The notes under the pieces were generated by a model. The model had not been told where the DNA came from. It saw only the letters and a program-made list of their open reading frames with translations, and did no database searches. Positions 24,769 through 33,378 of a stretch of 64,000 nt of DNA are shown here, in pieces (position 1 is the stretch's first letter; each line of letters begins with the position of its first letter). Location: contig CAWGUF010000003.1 of the NCBI GenBank assembly GCA_963825625.1, forward strand, positions 227,864-291,863, written 5' to 3'. The position numbers were made by a program, and so were the translations under genes. Origin of the DNA: CAMDPA01 sp963825625. GTDB lineage: Bacteria > Pseudomonadota > Alphaproteobacteria > Rhizobiales > Hyphomicrobiaceae.

Positions 24769-25145
24769 CGCACAGGCTGCTTGTTCAGATGAAGCAGATG
24801 CCAAAGCGCTGAGTGCGCTTCTGTAAACCAGTTCCAACAGTCGACATTCGAGTAAATCTCTCATTCGGATGTAATCGTTAGGCGCATCAACGAAGCAGTC
24901 GACAGACGTGAACAAAACTCCACCTCATAACATTTACTCATCAGGCGGTCACAGCTGACCTCGAAGGCCACCAGATGCAAAGGGTGCCGCTTTCGACGGA
25001 ATCGGGTACGGTAATCCATGAAATAATTGCGCACCGTCTGCAGATTGCCACTCTAGCAGGGCGAACGCTTGCGAATCGCATCCGCATCCGCATCGGCTCG
25101 GTTAAGCCCCGGGAGTGTTCCGAGGTCAGATAAATCGCATAGCAC
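24769..25145. other. intergenic region, nothing recognised
   Basis: These 377 bases between convergent genes hold no ORF with coding character and no clear promoter or hairpin. A short imperfect repeat CGCATCCGCATCCGCATCGG lies near 25078. The stretch is relatively AT-rich for this genome. Confidence 0.6.
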
Positions 25146-25796
25146 TTATAGCGGGCACCTGATTATTATCGGCTTCTCACGGCCGAAGTGACCAGCATCG
25201 ATGCGCGATACGACAAAGTCTGCAACATCAGCGCGAGAGACGATGCCATTGCGCCAGGAGCTTTGGTTGGTCAGAACCCCGTACCGGGTGGTCCTGGGCC
25301 CACTGGTGAGAACACCCGGGCGTACAATCAGCCAGTCGAGATCGCTAGCCTCGATACGGCGCTCCTGTTCCGATTTATCATCATACGCGCGCCCGAGAAC
25401 CAACCTGAAGGGAAGCCGCTGCAGCAGGTTGATGCTGGCATTGCTGTCGCCGGCACCGAAGCCGGTGACAGCAACGAGATTGCTGACACCAGCCGCGGAC
25501 ATCGCAGGCAGCAGCACGCGCGTTGCCGCCGAAAACAGCGTGACGGGCTTGGTGATGAGATCGAGGGACGCCGGCACGCCAAGCGCCTGGACCACAACGT
25601 CGACACCGTCGAGCGCCCGCTCGACGTCGTTGGCGACCAGCGCATCGCCTCGGACCCCCTTGATACGGCCGGAGCGGTCGCGCGGCGCGTTACCACTGCG
25701 TGACATGGCGCGCACCTTGTGACCTCGCAGGAATGCGGCCTCGACTACGGCCTGGCCGATACCTCGGCTGGCGCCGATGACAAGAACGTGTTTCAT
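25146..25796 (-). CDS. NAD(P)-binding SDR-like (NmrA/atypical SDR) protein
   Basis: A 216-residue Rossmann protein. The dinucleotide motif GASRGIGQAVVEAAFLRGH is at residues 8-26, followed by ALDGVDVVVQALG and NLVAVTGFGAG. The C-terminal region LDWLIVRPGVLT is typical of atypical SDRs of the NAD(P)H-binding/YwnB type, which lack a YxxxK catalytic pair. The role is unknown. The ATG at 25796 is at the natural family start. It lies just left of the IS1595 element. Confidence 0.85.
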   Translation of the reverse strand: MKHVLVIGASRGIGQAVVEAAFLRGHKVRAMSRSGNAPRDRSGRIKGVRGDALVANDVERALDGVDVVVQALGVPASLDLITKPVTLFSAATRVLLPAMSAAGVSNLVAVTGFGAGDSNASINLLQRLPFRLVLGRAYDDKSEQERRIEASDLDWLIVRPGVLTSGPRTTRYGVLTNQSSWRNGIVSRADVADFVVSRIDAGHFGREKPIIIRCPL

Positions 25797-25991
25797 GGAG
25801 TGCGCACCAAGTCAGGCTATGTTCTCTTGTGTAACGTTGCGGGGGCGAAGAGAGATCACGCCTGTCGGTTGGAAGGGAGAATTCTGTTCGGCTTGTGGAC
25901 TGCCTGCGCTGGTGACCTATATCGATCTTTTTTACCGGCGCCGATATTTCGCATGGCAAAAGGAGACATGTGCGCCACGTCCTGGCATCTC

Positions 25992-27037
25992 GGCTCTGTT
26001 CGGCATCAGTGTAGGGTCTCTGGATGATCGAGTGCCTGGGTGAGACAGTGGCGCGGGGTGAGGCGGTCGCCGTCGCGCTCGATCATGCGCCGCCATCCGA
26101 GGTAGCTCGGGAGATGATGTGACGCGACGCCCTTGAACCTTGCGCGCCAGAGATCGAAGCGGCTGACGTAGGCGTTGACGTTCTGGATGTGGTAGCAGCC
26201 GATCGCGCGCTCGCCGTGGGCAACGACCATGGCCATCTGCGTGATACCGGTCTCGGCGGAAAAGGTTTCGTAGGCACGATTGCCGTCGGTGACGAGCACC
26301 GCGTCCTTGGCGACGATCGGCTTCAGATGCGCGCCGATGCTCGCCGCCGAAAGGTCGAGGAGCATCTGGTCGGAGGTCGCGCCGTGGCGGTCGCGCACGA
26401 TCAGGATGGCATCGTGCTCGTCGGTCGAAAGCCCCGGCTTCTTGGCCTTTCCACCGCGTTTGCGGGGAGCGCGGCCGACGATGCGACGCGAACCCTTGGC
26501 CGACTTCAGGATGAAGGTCTCGTCTGCTTCGACGATGCCCGCGACTGCGCTCGCCTTCTTCGACTGCGCTGACGCGAGAAAGCGGTGCCGCCAGCGGAAC
26601 GATGTCTCGAGATGGATGTCGTTCTGTGCTGCCGCTTTCCGGAGGCTCACGCCATCGACCAGCGATCGAGCATAGCCGAGCCACTTCTCACGCAGGCGTA
26701 GACCGCTGAGCGGCGTGCCGGTCAGCGCATTGAACGTGCGGTCGCAGGCCTTGCACATGTAGCGCTTGAGCCCCGATGCCTGGCCCCAGGGCCGGAACTC
26801 GCAACTGCCACAGTGACCACAGGCGGGCGCTGCCGCGAACCGCGTCTCGATCAAGGCGACCACTTCTGCACTCGAACCCTTTGCCGACAGCGCCTCGACA
26901 AGCGCCTCACGTTGAACCTGGGTGAGATCACCCAACTGCTCGACAAGAGCCCGGAAATCCAGCGCTTTCATGACGTCCCCGCTGGCCGCGAATTACACCG
27001 CCATCACGGTCACACTACATCGTGGCCGAACAGAGCC
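25992..27037 (-). mobile_element. complete IS1595-family insertion sequence with 8-bp target duplication
   Basis: A 1,046-base element. Its ends are inverted repeats: GGCTCTGTTCGGC at 25992 and its reverse complement ending at 27037, with a further imperfect match (ATGTAG/GTGTAG). It is flanked by an exact 8-bp direct repeat GGCATCTC at 25984-25991 and 27038-27045, the duplication length usual for IS1595. One transposase gene fills it. The perfect duplication implies a recent, non-rearranged insertion into intergenic sequence. Confidence 0.92.
26006..26971 (-). CDS. IS1595-family (ISXO2-like) transposase
   Basis: A 321-residue transposase. An N-terminal zinc ribbon (CGHCGSCEFRPWG ... YMCKACDRTFNALTGTPL) precedes the ISXO2-like DDE domain. 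Acidic residues occur in VEADETFILKS and VLVTDGNRAYETF, with the glycine/asparagine patterns in YHIQNVNAYVSRFDLWRARFKGVASHHLPSYLGW. The frame is intact, so the element is probably still active. The start is 66 bases inside the right end of the element. Confidence 0.92.
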   Translation of the reverse strand: MKALDFRALVEQLGDLTQVQREALVEALSAKGSSAEVVALIETRFAAAPACGHCGSCEFRPWGQASGLKRYMCKACDRTFNALTGTPLSGLRLREKWLGYARSLVDGVSLRKAAAQNDIHLETSFRWRHRFLASAQSKKASAVAGIVEADETFILKSAKGSRRIVGRAPRKRGGKAKKPGLSTDEHDAILIVRDRHGATSDQMLLDLSAASIGAHLKPIVAKDAVLVTDGNRAYETFSAETGITQMAMVVAHGERAIGCYHIQNVNAYVSRFDLWRARFKGVASHHLPSYLGWRRMIERDGDRLTPRHCLTQALDHPETLH

Positions 27038-27173
27038 GGCATCTCTGCTACGCAAGACGAATATTGTTAGCCGTTTAAACGGGAAGTGTGGTCCAACGTT
27101 CGCTGTCCAGTCGTTCACGAGATGGTTTATCTGTCGCGGCACGAGCCATTTGGGAAGCCCTGGGTTGAAGCTC

Positions 27174-27683
27174 ATGTCTGAGATCGTTGTCTTGGCTCTC
27201 AGCGCTTTCGCGGCTGCTACGACCGCGTTGGTCCTGATCGGACCGGAGCGCTTGTGGTCGACGATAGGTCCGGCTGATCTGGGCCCGGTCGAATTCGAAA
27301 CCCTTGAGAGGCGAAAGAGCCCGAACGATGCGCTCGCGTGCCCACCGGGCTTATGCAAAGCCGAGAGCGATATCTCACCTCCAACGTTCGCGGTTAATGC
27401 CGGTGGCTTACGCGCAGCGATGGGGCGAGTCATTGCGTCGGAGCCGAGAGTTGCCATCGTCTTCGCTGGCGATGATGAACTGACGGAGCGGTATATCCAA
27501 CGCAGTGCGCTCCTGCGATTTCCGGATACGATTGTGGTTCGCTACTTCGATCTCCCAGGAGAAATGAGCACGCTGGCGGTCTACTCCCGTTCGCAGCTTG
27601 GCTATAGCGACATGGGCAAGAACAAGGCCCGCGTCGAGCGGTGGCTTGACAAGCTTCGGAGAATTGTACCGTTGGCGGAGTAG
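27174..27683 (+). CDS. DUF1499-domain protein
   Basis: A 169-residue protein. A short hydrophobic N-terminal segment (VVLALSAFAAATTALVLIG, membrane anchor or signal) precedes a DUF1499 domain, recognised by NDALACPPGLC, AAMGRVIASEPR, RFPDTIVVRYFDLP and STLAVYSRSQLGYSDMGKNKARVERWL. Its function is unknown; in proteobacteria DUF1499 genes recur next to light- and stress-related genes. The ATG was chosen because the membrane segment begins there. It lies 128 bases from the IS1595 right duplication. Confidence 0.85.
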   Translation: MSEIVVLALSAFAAATTALVLIGPERLWSTIGPADLGPVEFETLERRKSPNDALACPPGLCKAESDISPPTFAVNAGGLRAAMGRVIASEPRVAIVFAGDDELTERYIQRSALLRFPDTIVVRYFDLPGEMSTLAVYSRSQLGYSDMGKNKARVERWLDKLRRIVPLAE

Positions 27684-27879
27684 AAACGCGCCGATTTCTT
27701 ATCAGTTGAACTTGTGTGAGCCGTGCAAACCTGCAGTAGCAGTGACCAAGACATTGCGGCCAGCTTCTGATATACCGACCTACCCAGCCGCTGCAACTGG
27801 GATCAGCGTCAATAATTCCGCGGCAAACAGACCGAAATTCACCTTGGCCGTATATTGTCAACTGGCTTAGCTGTAAATC

Positions 27880-27905
27880 GAAACTCGAACTCGATGTGAT
27901 TGAAT
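27880..27905 (+). repeat. degenerate fourth copy of the cassette-boundary repeat
   Basis: The stretch GAAACTCGAACTCGATGTGA followed by TTGAA differs from the matching part of copy C (22730-22778) by only two single-base deletions. It is far from any toxin gene and may be a relic of an excised cassette or chance. Confidence 0.4.
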
Positions 27906-27971
27906 CCAGCAGGCTCGATCCAAGATCCTCGCCTATCCTTGCCGCGCAAAAAGTCGCGCTTTCGGAAACTC

Positions 27972-28313
27972 TTATCGCGGCTGCCCTCTCTTCAGCCGGT
28001 CTCTCCGCATCTCATCACGCCGCATTGGCATGACGTCAATGGTGCTGAACAGGGTGCTCCCGGGGACCGGTGCGGATCTGGTAAGCTTGATTCCTCCGTC
28101 CTTACCAACGACCACGACGCCGGTTTTCTGCCAGTTCAGCCGGATATTATAGCTCGCGAAGGAAACCAGCATCGTGGGCATACGGACGTTGATCCAACCC
28201 GTCGTGTGCAGCGAGCGCATGCAGGCATCGACGAACGGAAAGCCGCATTGGCCCAGCGGACTGAGATCGACCGTGCGCAGATCGCGCTTAAACCAGATGA
28301 TGTTCGTGACCAT
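27972..28313 (-). pseudogene. photolyase/cryptochrome remnant with large internal deletion
   Basis: The ATG at 28313 opens with NIIWFKRDLRTVDLSPL, the N-terminal signature of the DNA photolyase alpha/beta domain. It then jumps directly to GFPFVDACMRSLHTTGWINVRM and MLVSFASYNI, part of the C-terminal FAD-binding helical domain. About 300 intervening residues, and the downstream C-terminus, are missing in one continuous frame. The product cannot bind FAD or repair DNA. Together with DUF3429, an SDR remnant, FolE and BLUF it points to a decayed light-response cluster. Confidence 0.8.
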
Positions 28314-28324
28314 GCCCCGCTGCA

Positions 28325-28780
28325 TCACGACCTGCCGAACACGGCGGTCGCGAGCAGGCAAAGAACGACAGCACTCGTCAATTGAATGCGCAGCGGTGCA
28401 TACCAAGCCGGACCCCGCCCGGAGCGCACGATCGAAAGATCATAAATCAGTAGCGCCAAAAATGCAGCGACCAAGCCAACCAGCGCGTAAAGCGTCGGTA
28501 GAAAGGGCAGGCAGAATGCTGCCAGCGCCGGCAAAACGCTGATCACCAGCCCACGGCCAAGGCCGTTCGACCGCCCCTCGGCAGCCATCATCGCCAAGCC
28601 CCACTGTACACCGCCCATGAACGACAGGATCACGGCTCCATAGATGACGATCCCTTTGGCGGCTGACTCCGGTGCCAGAACACCACCGGTGATTGCCTGT
28701 AACGCAAATCCAGCGAACGGCAGCACGCCGGCCCAGCCGAGCACGGCGGCTTCGCGTGGCATCTCGGACACGATTTGCAT
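28325..28780 (-). CDS. DUF3429-domain membrane protein
   Basis: A 151-residue protein from the ATG at 28780 (MQIVSEMPREAAVLGWAG), with a GGAG eight bases upstream. Four or five membrane segments are visible (VLPFAGFALQAIT, GIVIYGAVILSFMGGVQWGLA, VLPALAAFCLPF, ALVGLVAAFLALLIYDL, SAVVLCLLATAVFG). GAVILSFMGGVQWG is the DUF3429 signature. The role is unknown, but the family is frequently next to photolyase genes, as here (12 bases from the remnant). Confidence 0.85.
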   Translation of the reverse strand: MQIVSEMPREAAVLGWAGVLPFAGFALQAITGGVLAPESAAKGIVIYGAVILSFMGGVQWGLAMMAAEGRSNGLGRGLVISVLPALAAFCLPFLPTLYALVGLVAAFLALLIYDLSIVRSGRGPAWYAPLRIQLTSAVVLCLLATAVFGRS

Positions 28781-28929
28781 CGGTAAGCTCCAATCTCCGT
28801 GCGAAAACTGCACAGAATAACGCTGCAAACAGCGTTGGGGATCAGTCGGCGGCTTGTCGATCGATCATCGAACGAGGGACCGATTGGAGCACTACGGAGA
28901 AAACTCAACTCTTTCGGCAGATGAGTGCA

Positions 28930-29287
28930 CGCTGTTGCGGTGGGAGTTGGCGGCGCCATCGGCGGAGCGCCGGTCCACTGCCTGGCCGCGTGCCCTCAGG
29001 TGGCGCGCATCCGCTGGTATCGCTACCGGGCCTCCAAAGCTGCCATCAATCTACCGATCAACACTCTCAGCAAGATGCTCGCTGACCGGCGCAAGGATGC
29101 CATCTGTGTCGCGCTGCATTCCGGTACTGTCGACAGCGCGCTATCTCGCCCCTTCCAGTTATGCGTTGCTCGGGATCGGCTCTTCAATCCGGCATTTATC
29201 GCAATGCTCTTGCTCGTGGTAATCGACGGTCTCGATCCAACGCGAACCGGTCAACTCTTCGACTGTGATAGAACAATTGCGCCGTGA
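28930..29287 (+). pseudogene. C-factor-like short-chain dehydrogenase remnant (3' half)
   Basis: From about 29005 the frame reads RWYRYRASKAAINLPINTL, ICVALHSGTVDSALSRPF, then LLLVVIDGLDPTRTGQLFD. This is the YxxxK catalytic helix and C-terminal half of C-factor/CsgA-like SDRs, ending normally. The N-terminal half with the NAD(P)-binding GxxxGxG is missing; the preceding residues are not SDR-like. Such SDR genes commonly accompany photolyase and folE in light-induced clusters. Confidence 0.65.
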
Positions 29288-29500
29288 CCGTGCGGTATGG
29301 TTTCAACTGAGCGCGGGTACATCCGCGATGAGAGGCTGGCAAGACCCGCTCTCGCCCAATCGCTCGAGGTCCACTGCTGACCAACCACTCGTAGTGATCC
29401 TAGAAATTGACGTTCGTCCGACAAGCGGCGATGCTGCACGTGCTCGGGGTGCCGAGCGTGGCAAATTGTGTTGCCTACGGCAGTCACGTTGAGATCGAAC

Positions 29501-30211
29501 ATGGATGACCATCAAGACAACAAGCCTGTCATGGAGTTGCCGACGTCGGAGAGAATAAGAGCACGTCTTATTGGAGCGAAACGGCGGTTCCATGCCAACG
29601 ACAACATCTCCGAATTCATCGAGCCAGGCGAGCACGATGAGTTGCTCGAAGAGGTCACCGGCAGAATGATGGCGGTGCTCGAGAGCCTTGTCATCGATAT
29701 CCGTAACGATCACAACACGCAGGACACGGCACGCCGCGTCGCCAAGATGTATCTCAACGAGGTGTTCCGGGGCCGCTACTGGCCGGCTCCTCCAGTGACC
29801 GAGTTTCCCAATGTCGCCGGTCTCGAAGAATTGATGATCGTGGGGCCGGTGACCGTGCGCAGCGCGTGCAGCCACCACCTCTGCCCGATTATGGGACGGC
29901 TGTGGATCGGCATCATGCCCAATCAGCATTCCAGCCTTGCCGGACTTTCGAAATACGCGCGCCTCGCCGACTGGGTGATGACGCGGCCCCAGATCCAAGA
30001 GGAAGCGATCACGCAGCTCGCAGATCTTCTAATGCAAATAGTCAAGCCCGACGGCTTGGCCATCGTCATGGAGGCTGATCATTTCTGCATGCACTGGCGC
30101 GGGGTGAAGGACACTGCGTCAAAGATGGTGAACAGCGTGATGCGCGGCTGCTTCCTGAAGAACGCAGCGTTGCGGCGCGAATTTCTGTCGCTAGTCACTA
30201 TGAAAGGGTGA
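29501..30211 (+). CDS. folE: GTP cyclohydrolase I
   Basis: A 236-residue FolE, converting GTP to 7,8-dihydroneopterin triphosphate for folate or pterin synthesis. Zinc/catalytic motifs are complete: RSACSHHLCPIMGRLWIGIMPN (Cys and His ligands) and CMHWRGVKD with the third ligand region. The C-terminal stretch SVMRGCFLKNAALRREFLSLV is typical. This is probably a second, non-housekeeping FolE. In light-response clusters FolE may supply a pterin antenna cofactor for photolyase/cryptochrome, but the photolyase here is destroyed. The BLUF gene starts five bases after its stop. Confidence 0.92.
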   Translation: MDDHQDNKPVMELPTSERIRARLIGAKRRFHANDNISEFIEPGEHDELLEEVTGRMMAVLESLVIDIRNDHNTQDTARRVAKMYLNEVFRGRYWPAPPVTEFPNVAGLEELMIVGPVTVRSACSHHLCPIMGRLWIGIMPNQHSSLAGLSKYARLADWVMTRPQIQEEAITQLADLLMQIVKPDGLAIVMEADHFCMHWRGVKDTASKMVNSVMRGCFLKNAALRREFLSLVTMKG

Positions 30212-30215
30212 GACC

Positions 30216-30647
30216 ATGCTTGTCCGCTGCCTTTATGCCAGCCGCTCATTGCAGCCGCTTACGACGCCGATCCTCAACGACATCTTATCGCAGTCGCGCA
30301 GGAATAATCCTAAACAGGGTATAACGGGTCTGCTCTGCCATACTGATGACGTCTTCGCCCAGGTGCTCGAGGGAGGCCGTGACGATGTGTGCGAGTTGTT
30401 CAACGTCATTGTGCGCGACGAGCGCCACCATCACGTCCGCATCCTCGCATACGAGGAGATCCGCGAGCGGCGATTTGGTGGTTGGACGATGGGAAAGGTC
30501 AATATAAGCAACGTGAACCGCGCTCTCTTGCTCAAGTATTCAGAACGCGAAGAGCTCAACCCCTTTGTGAGTTCCGGCGCAACCACACTCGCATTGCTCA
30601 CCGAACTCGTCGAGACTGGCGCCATTTCCGCACACACGGCCAAATAG
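30216..30647 (+). CDS. BLUF-domain blue-light photoreceptor
   Basis: A 143-residue stand-alone BLUF protein. The flavin-switch residues align perfectly with AppA spacing: Tyr7, Asn31 and Gln49 (AppA Tyr21, Asn45, Gln63), in YASRSLQPL, SRRNNPKQGITGLL and FAQVLEGG. GGWTMG provides the Trp/Met region on strand 5. It binds FAD and should signal blue light through a partner; no output domain is present. It is translated with folE (5-base gap) and lies directly before the carotenoid cluster, suggesting blue-light input to photoprotection. Confidence 0.93.
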   Translation: MLVRCLYASRSLQPLTTPILNDILSQSRRNNPKQGITGLLCHTDDVFAQVLEGGRDDVCELFNVIVRDERHHHVRILAYEEIRERRFGGWTMGKVNISNVNRALLLKYSEREELNPFVSSGATTLALLTELVETGAISAHTAK

Positions 30648-30672
30648 CCAATGCGATGACCGATTCGAACTT

Positions 30673-32169
30673 TCAATAAAGTTGGTTGGGCTCGGCAATC
30701 CGTAAATCGGGCACAAGCCGGTCAATCACCTTAGCCGAGCACAAAACGCCAGGCATACCCGCACCGGGGTGCGTACCGGCCCCGACGAGGTAGAGGCCTT
30801 TCGGCCCCTCGGCCTTGTTGTGAAACCGGAACCATGCCGATTGGGTGAAGTGCGGGGCCAGGGAGAAGCCCGTGCCCTGCCAGCTCAGATACCGCGTTTC
30901 GAAGTCTGCAGGTGTCATGAAGAAGTCCGACCTTATTGAGGTGCTGAGCCCCGGAAGGATCGTTGTATTCAAGGCGGCAACGATGCGGTCGCGCAACCGC
31001 GGCCCCTCGACGCTCCAATCGATATTCGCGGTCAGATTTGGAACCGGACAAAGCACATAGAAGCTGTCGCAGCCCGGCGGCGCGAAACTGGGGTCCGTCG
31101 CTGTCGGGCGATGCAGATAGAGGGAGAAGTCGTCAGCGAGAATGCCGCGGCGATAGATATCATCAAGCAGCCCCCGAAAACGCGCGCCCAGCCAGATCGT
31201 ATGATGAGCAACGCCAGGGTAGGTCCTGTCAGCGCCGAAATAGAGCACGAACAACCCCATAGACAAGCGCGCAACGCGCTGTTTCAGACGTGCGCTTGCG
31301 CGTTTATGCTCAGGTTCCAGCATTTCGGCATACAGGTGCAGGGGATCGGCATCCGAAACAACAATGCTCGAGCTGAGCGTCCTTCCGTCGTCGAGCTGGA
31401 CACCTGTCACGCCCCCACTCTCCACAACGATCCGCTGTACAGTCCTGCCGAATATCAGCTCGGCGCCGGCATCGCTAAGGAGCTGGACCAGCGCGGCAAC
31501 CATGGCGCCGGTTCCGCCCATCGCGAAATGAATTCCGTCGCGGCGCTCCAGATAGTGGATAAGGCCATAGATGCTCGTGGTCTGGAACGGGCTGCCGCCG
31601 ACCAACAGCGGCTGAATGGAGAATGCCTGGCGAAGGTTCGGGTTCTTGAGATATCGACAGACCATCTGCCAAACCGTCTCGTGCGCGCGCAGTCGAACGA
31701 GGCGCGGTGCCTGCGCAAGCATCGAGCTCGCATCATGGAACGGCCTGTCGGCAAGCTCGGTGAAACCGGCGTCATAGAGCTTGCGCGAATGTTCCACGAG
31801 CCGCAGATAGCCGTTCGCATCGGAGGGCTCGAAGCGCCTGATTTCCCTGAGAGTATCCTCTAGTGTCCCACCGTAGTTGAATTCGGTGCCGTCTGGGAAG
31901 CGAAACCGATACCAGGGATCAAGTGGCACTAGGCGCACGCGATCGGCCATGCGCACGCCCATCAGCTCGAACAGCTCCTCGAACAATGACGGAGCGGTGA
32001 TGACAGTCGGTCCAGCATCATGACGGTAACCGTCCCGCTCAAACACCTGGGCGCGGCCGCCGGCAGCCGCCTGCCGCTCGATGAGCGTGACGCGGTAGCC
32101 CTTGGCTATCAGCCGGACAGCGGCGGCAAGACCGCCAAATCCAGCTCCAATCACCACTGCTCTGGACAT
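30673..32169 (-). CDS. crtI: phytoene desaturase
   Basis: A 498-residue CrtI-type FAD-dependent desaturase converting phytoene to lycopene in four steps. The FAD motif VVIGAGFGGLAAAVRLIAKGYRVTLIE is at residues 5-31, RAQVFERDGYRHDAGPTVI follows, and the bacterial CrtI C-terminal signature LYLVGAGTHPGAGMPGVLCSAKV is intact. The ATG at 32169 begins four residues before the FAD motif; a longer frame reaches 32208. It is divergent from crtE, sharing a 243-base promoter region. Confidence 0.93.
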   Translation of the reverse strand: MSRAVVIGAGFGGLAAAVRLIAKGYRVTLIERQAAAGGRAQVFERDGYRHDAGPTVITAPSLFEELFELMGVRMADRVRLVPLDPWYRFRFPDGTEFNYGGTLEDTLREIRRFEPSDANGYLRLVEHSRKLYDAGFTELADRPFHDASSMLAQAPRLVRLRAHETVWQMVCRYLKNPNLRQAFSIQPLLVGGSPFQTTSIYGLIHYLERRDGIHFAMGGTGAMVAALVQLLSDAGAELIFGRTVQRIVVESGGVTGVQLDDGRTLSSSIVVSDADPLHLYAEMLEPEHKRASARLKQRVARLSMGLFVLYFGADRTYPGVAHHTIWLGARFRGLLDDIYRRGILADDFSLYLHRPTATDPSFAPPGCDSFYVLCPVPNLTANIDWSVEGPRLRDRIVAALNTTILPGLSTSIRSDFFMTPADFETRYLSWQGTGFSLAPHFTQSAWFRFHNKAEGPKGLYLVGAGTHPGAGMPGVLCSAKVIDRLVPDLRIAEPNQLY

Positions 32170-32292
32170 GCGGTTCTTGCCCAATCCAGGAAATCCACCA
32201 AGATCCAATCAATCGCCCCGGCAGCGCGAGCTTCACACCGTTTCGTTTGCCGACATCCTGAGTTGGCAACGATAAGGGCAAGCTGCTGGACC

Positions 32293-32329
32293 TTGGACCA
32301 AGTGCTGGGGCAGCTTACTTGTGGTCCAA
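32293..32329. promoter_or_regulatory. inverted repeat in the crtI-crtE divergent promoter region
   Basis: TTGGACCA at 32293-32300 and TGGTCCAA at 32322-32329 form a perfect 8-bp inverted repeat. Partial extension AAGT/ACTT sits just inside the arms. It lies centrally between the divergent crtI and crtE starts, where a regulator of both could bind. No regulator gene is adjacent, and I see no match to the PpsR/CrtJ spacing. Confidence 0.4.
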
Positions 32330-32412
32330 ACTCGCTGCTGTGACGTTACGCTCCGAAGGTCTGGCTAGATCAATCAGCGCCAGTGGGCAATCAATCAACG
32401 TAGCGACGCCGA

Positions 32413-33378
32413 ATGGATCGTAACGAAGACACACAGATGGCGCGCCTCACCGAATTGTGCCGCCTGACAGAGGCTGACTTGGCTGACCGGCTCGAGCGGG
32501 TCGGTTCTGGCATCCCGCCCCGGCTGTCCGCGGCGGCACGGCACGTCCTGCTTGCGCCGGCCAAACGCGCCCGTGCGTTGCTGACGCTTGCGGCCGTCGA
32601 CGACCTCGGAGGAAATATCGATGTGGCTCGGTGCGGGGCTTGCGCCTTGGAATTCGTCCATAGCGCGTCGCTGATACTCGACGATCTGCCATGTATGGAT
32701 GATGGGCATGTCCGCAGAAACCGCGAGACCGCGCATCGCGCCTATGGCGAGGCAACTGCAATACTCGCTGCGATAGGCCTGATCGCCGAAGCCTACAGAT
32801 CGATAGCCGATGAGCACCGCCTGCCCGTTGCCGAGCGTACGCGCATGTCCAGCGAATTGGCGCAGGCTATGGGATTCGACGGCCTAACGAGCGGGCAATT
32901 CGAGGATCTGTATCATCTCGGGGGACAAGTAAGCATCGATCGTCTTGAGCACGTCTACCGCCGCAAGACTGGAGCATTGTTTGGCCTGGCGCTCTCCTTC
33001 GCGGGCACGGTTTCGGCGGCAAAGCGCGAAACAATCGACAAACTAAGGGAGTCGGGATTGCGTATCGGGCTGGCGTTCCAGATCTTTGACGATTTGCTCG
33101 ACGGCTACTCAAGTAGCGCAGTCATCGGCAAGGACGTCCGGAAGGACGACATGAAGGCCAACGCCGTCTCGGTCCTTGGCGCAGCGGCCGCTGCTGCAGC
33201 TGCAAAATCCGAGATCGCCACCGCCCGGCAGCAGCTTGTGGCGATACTGGGGATGGGCTGCGTGACGACGCTTCTCGATGGGCTGGTTGAGCAGACATTG
33301 CAGCGGATCAGTCTTGACCCACTCGATAGTGCGGACATGCGTTCGTCAGATTCCAGCGTGGGCGGGAGTGGCTCATGA
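32413..33378 (+). CDS. crtE: geranylgeranyl diphosphate synthase
   Basis: A 321-residue trans-isoprenyl diphosphate synthase making the C20 precursor of phytoene from IPP and FPP/DMAPP. The first Asp-rich motif is in LILDDLPCMDDG and the second in FQIFDDLLDG. The stretch KRARALLTL holds the basic residues near the N-terminus, where K-R-A-R stands in for the usual GKRxR. Its stop overlaps the ABC ATPase start by four bases (ATGA). An alternative start at 32437 (MARLTELC) would remove eight residues. Confidence 0.9.
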   Translation: MDRNEDTQMARLTELCRLTEADLADRLERVGSGIPPRLSAAARHVLLAPAKRARALLTLAAVDDLGGNIDVARCGACALEFVHSASLILDDLPCMDDGHVRRNRETAHRAYGEATAILAAIGLIAEAYRSIADEHRLPVAERTRMSSELAQAMGFDGLTSGQFEDLYHLGGQVSIDRLEHVYRRKTGALFGLALSFAGTVSAAKRETIDKLRESGLRIGLAFQIFDDLLDGYSSSAVIGKDVRKDDMKANAVSVLGAAAAAAAAKSEIATARQQLVAILGMGCVTTLLDGLVEQTLQRISLDPLDSADMRSSDSSVGGSGS

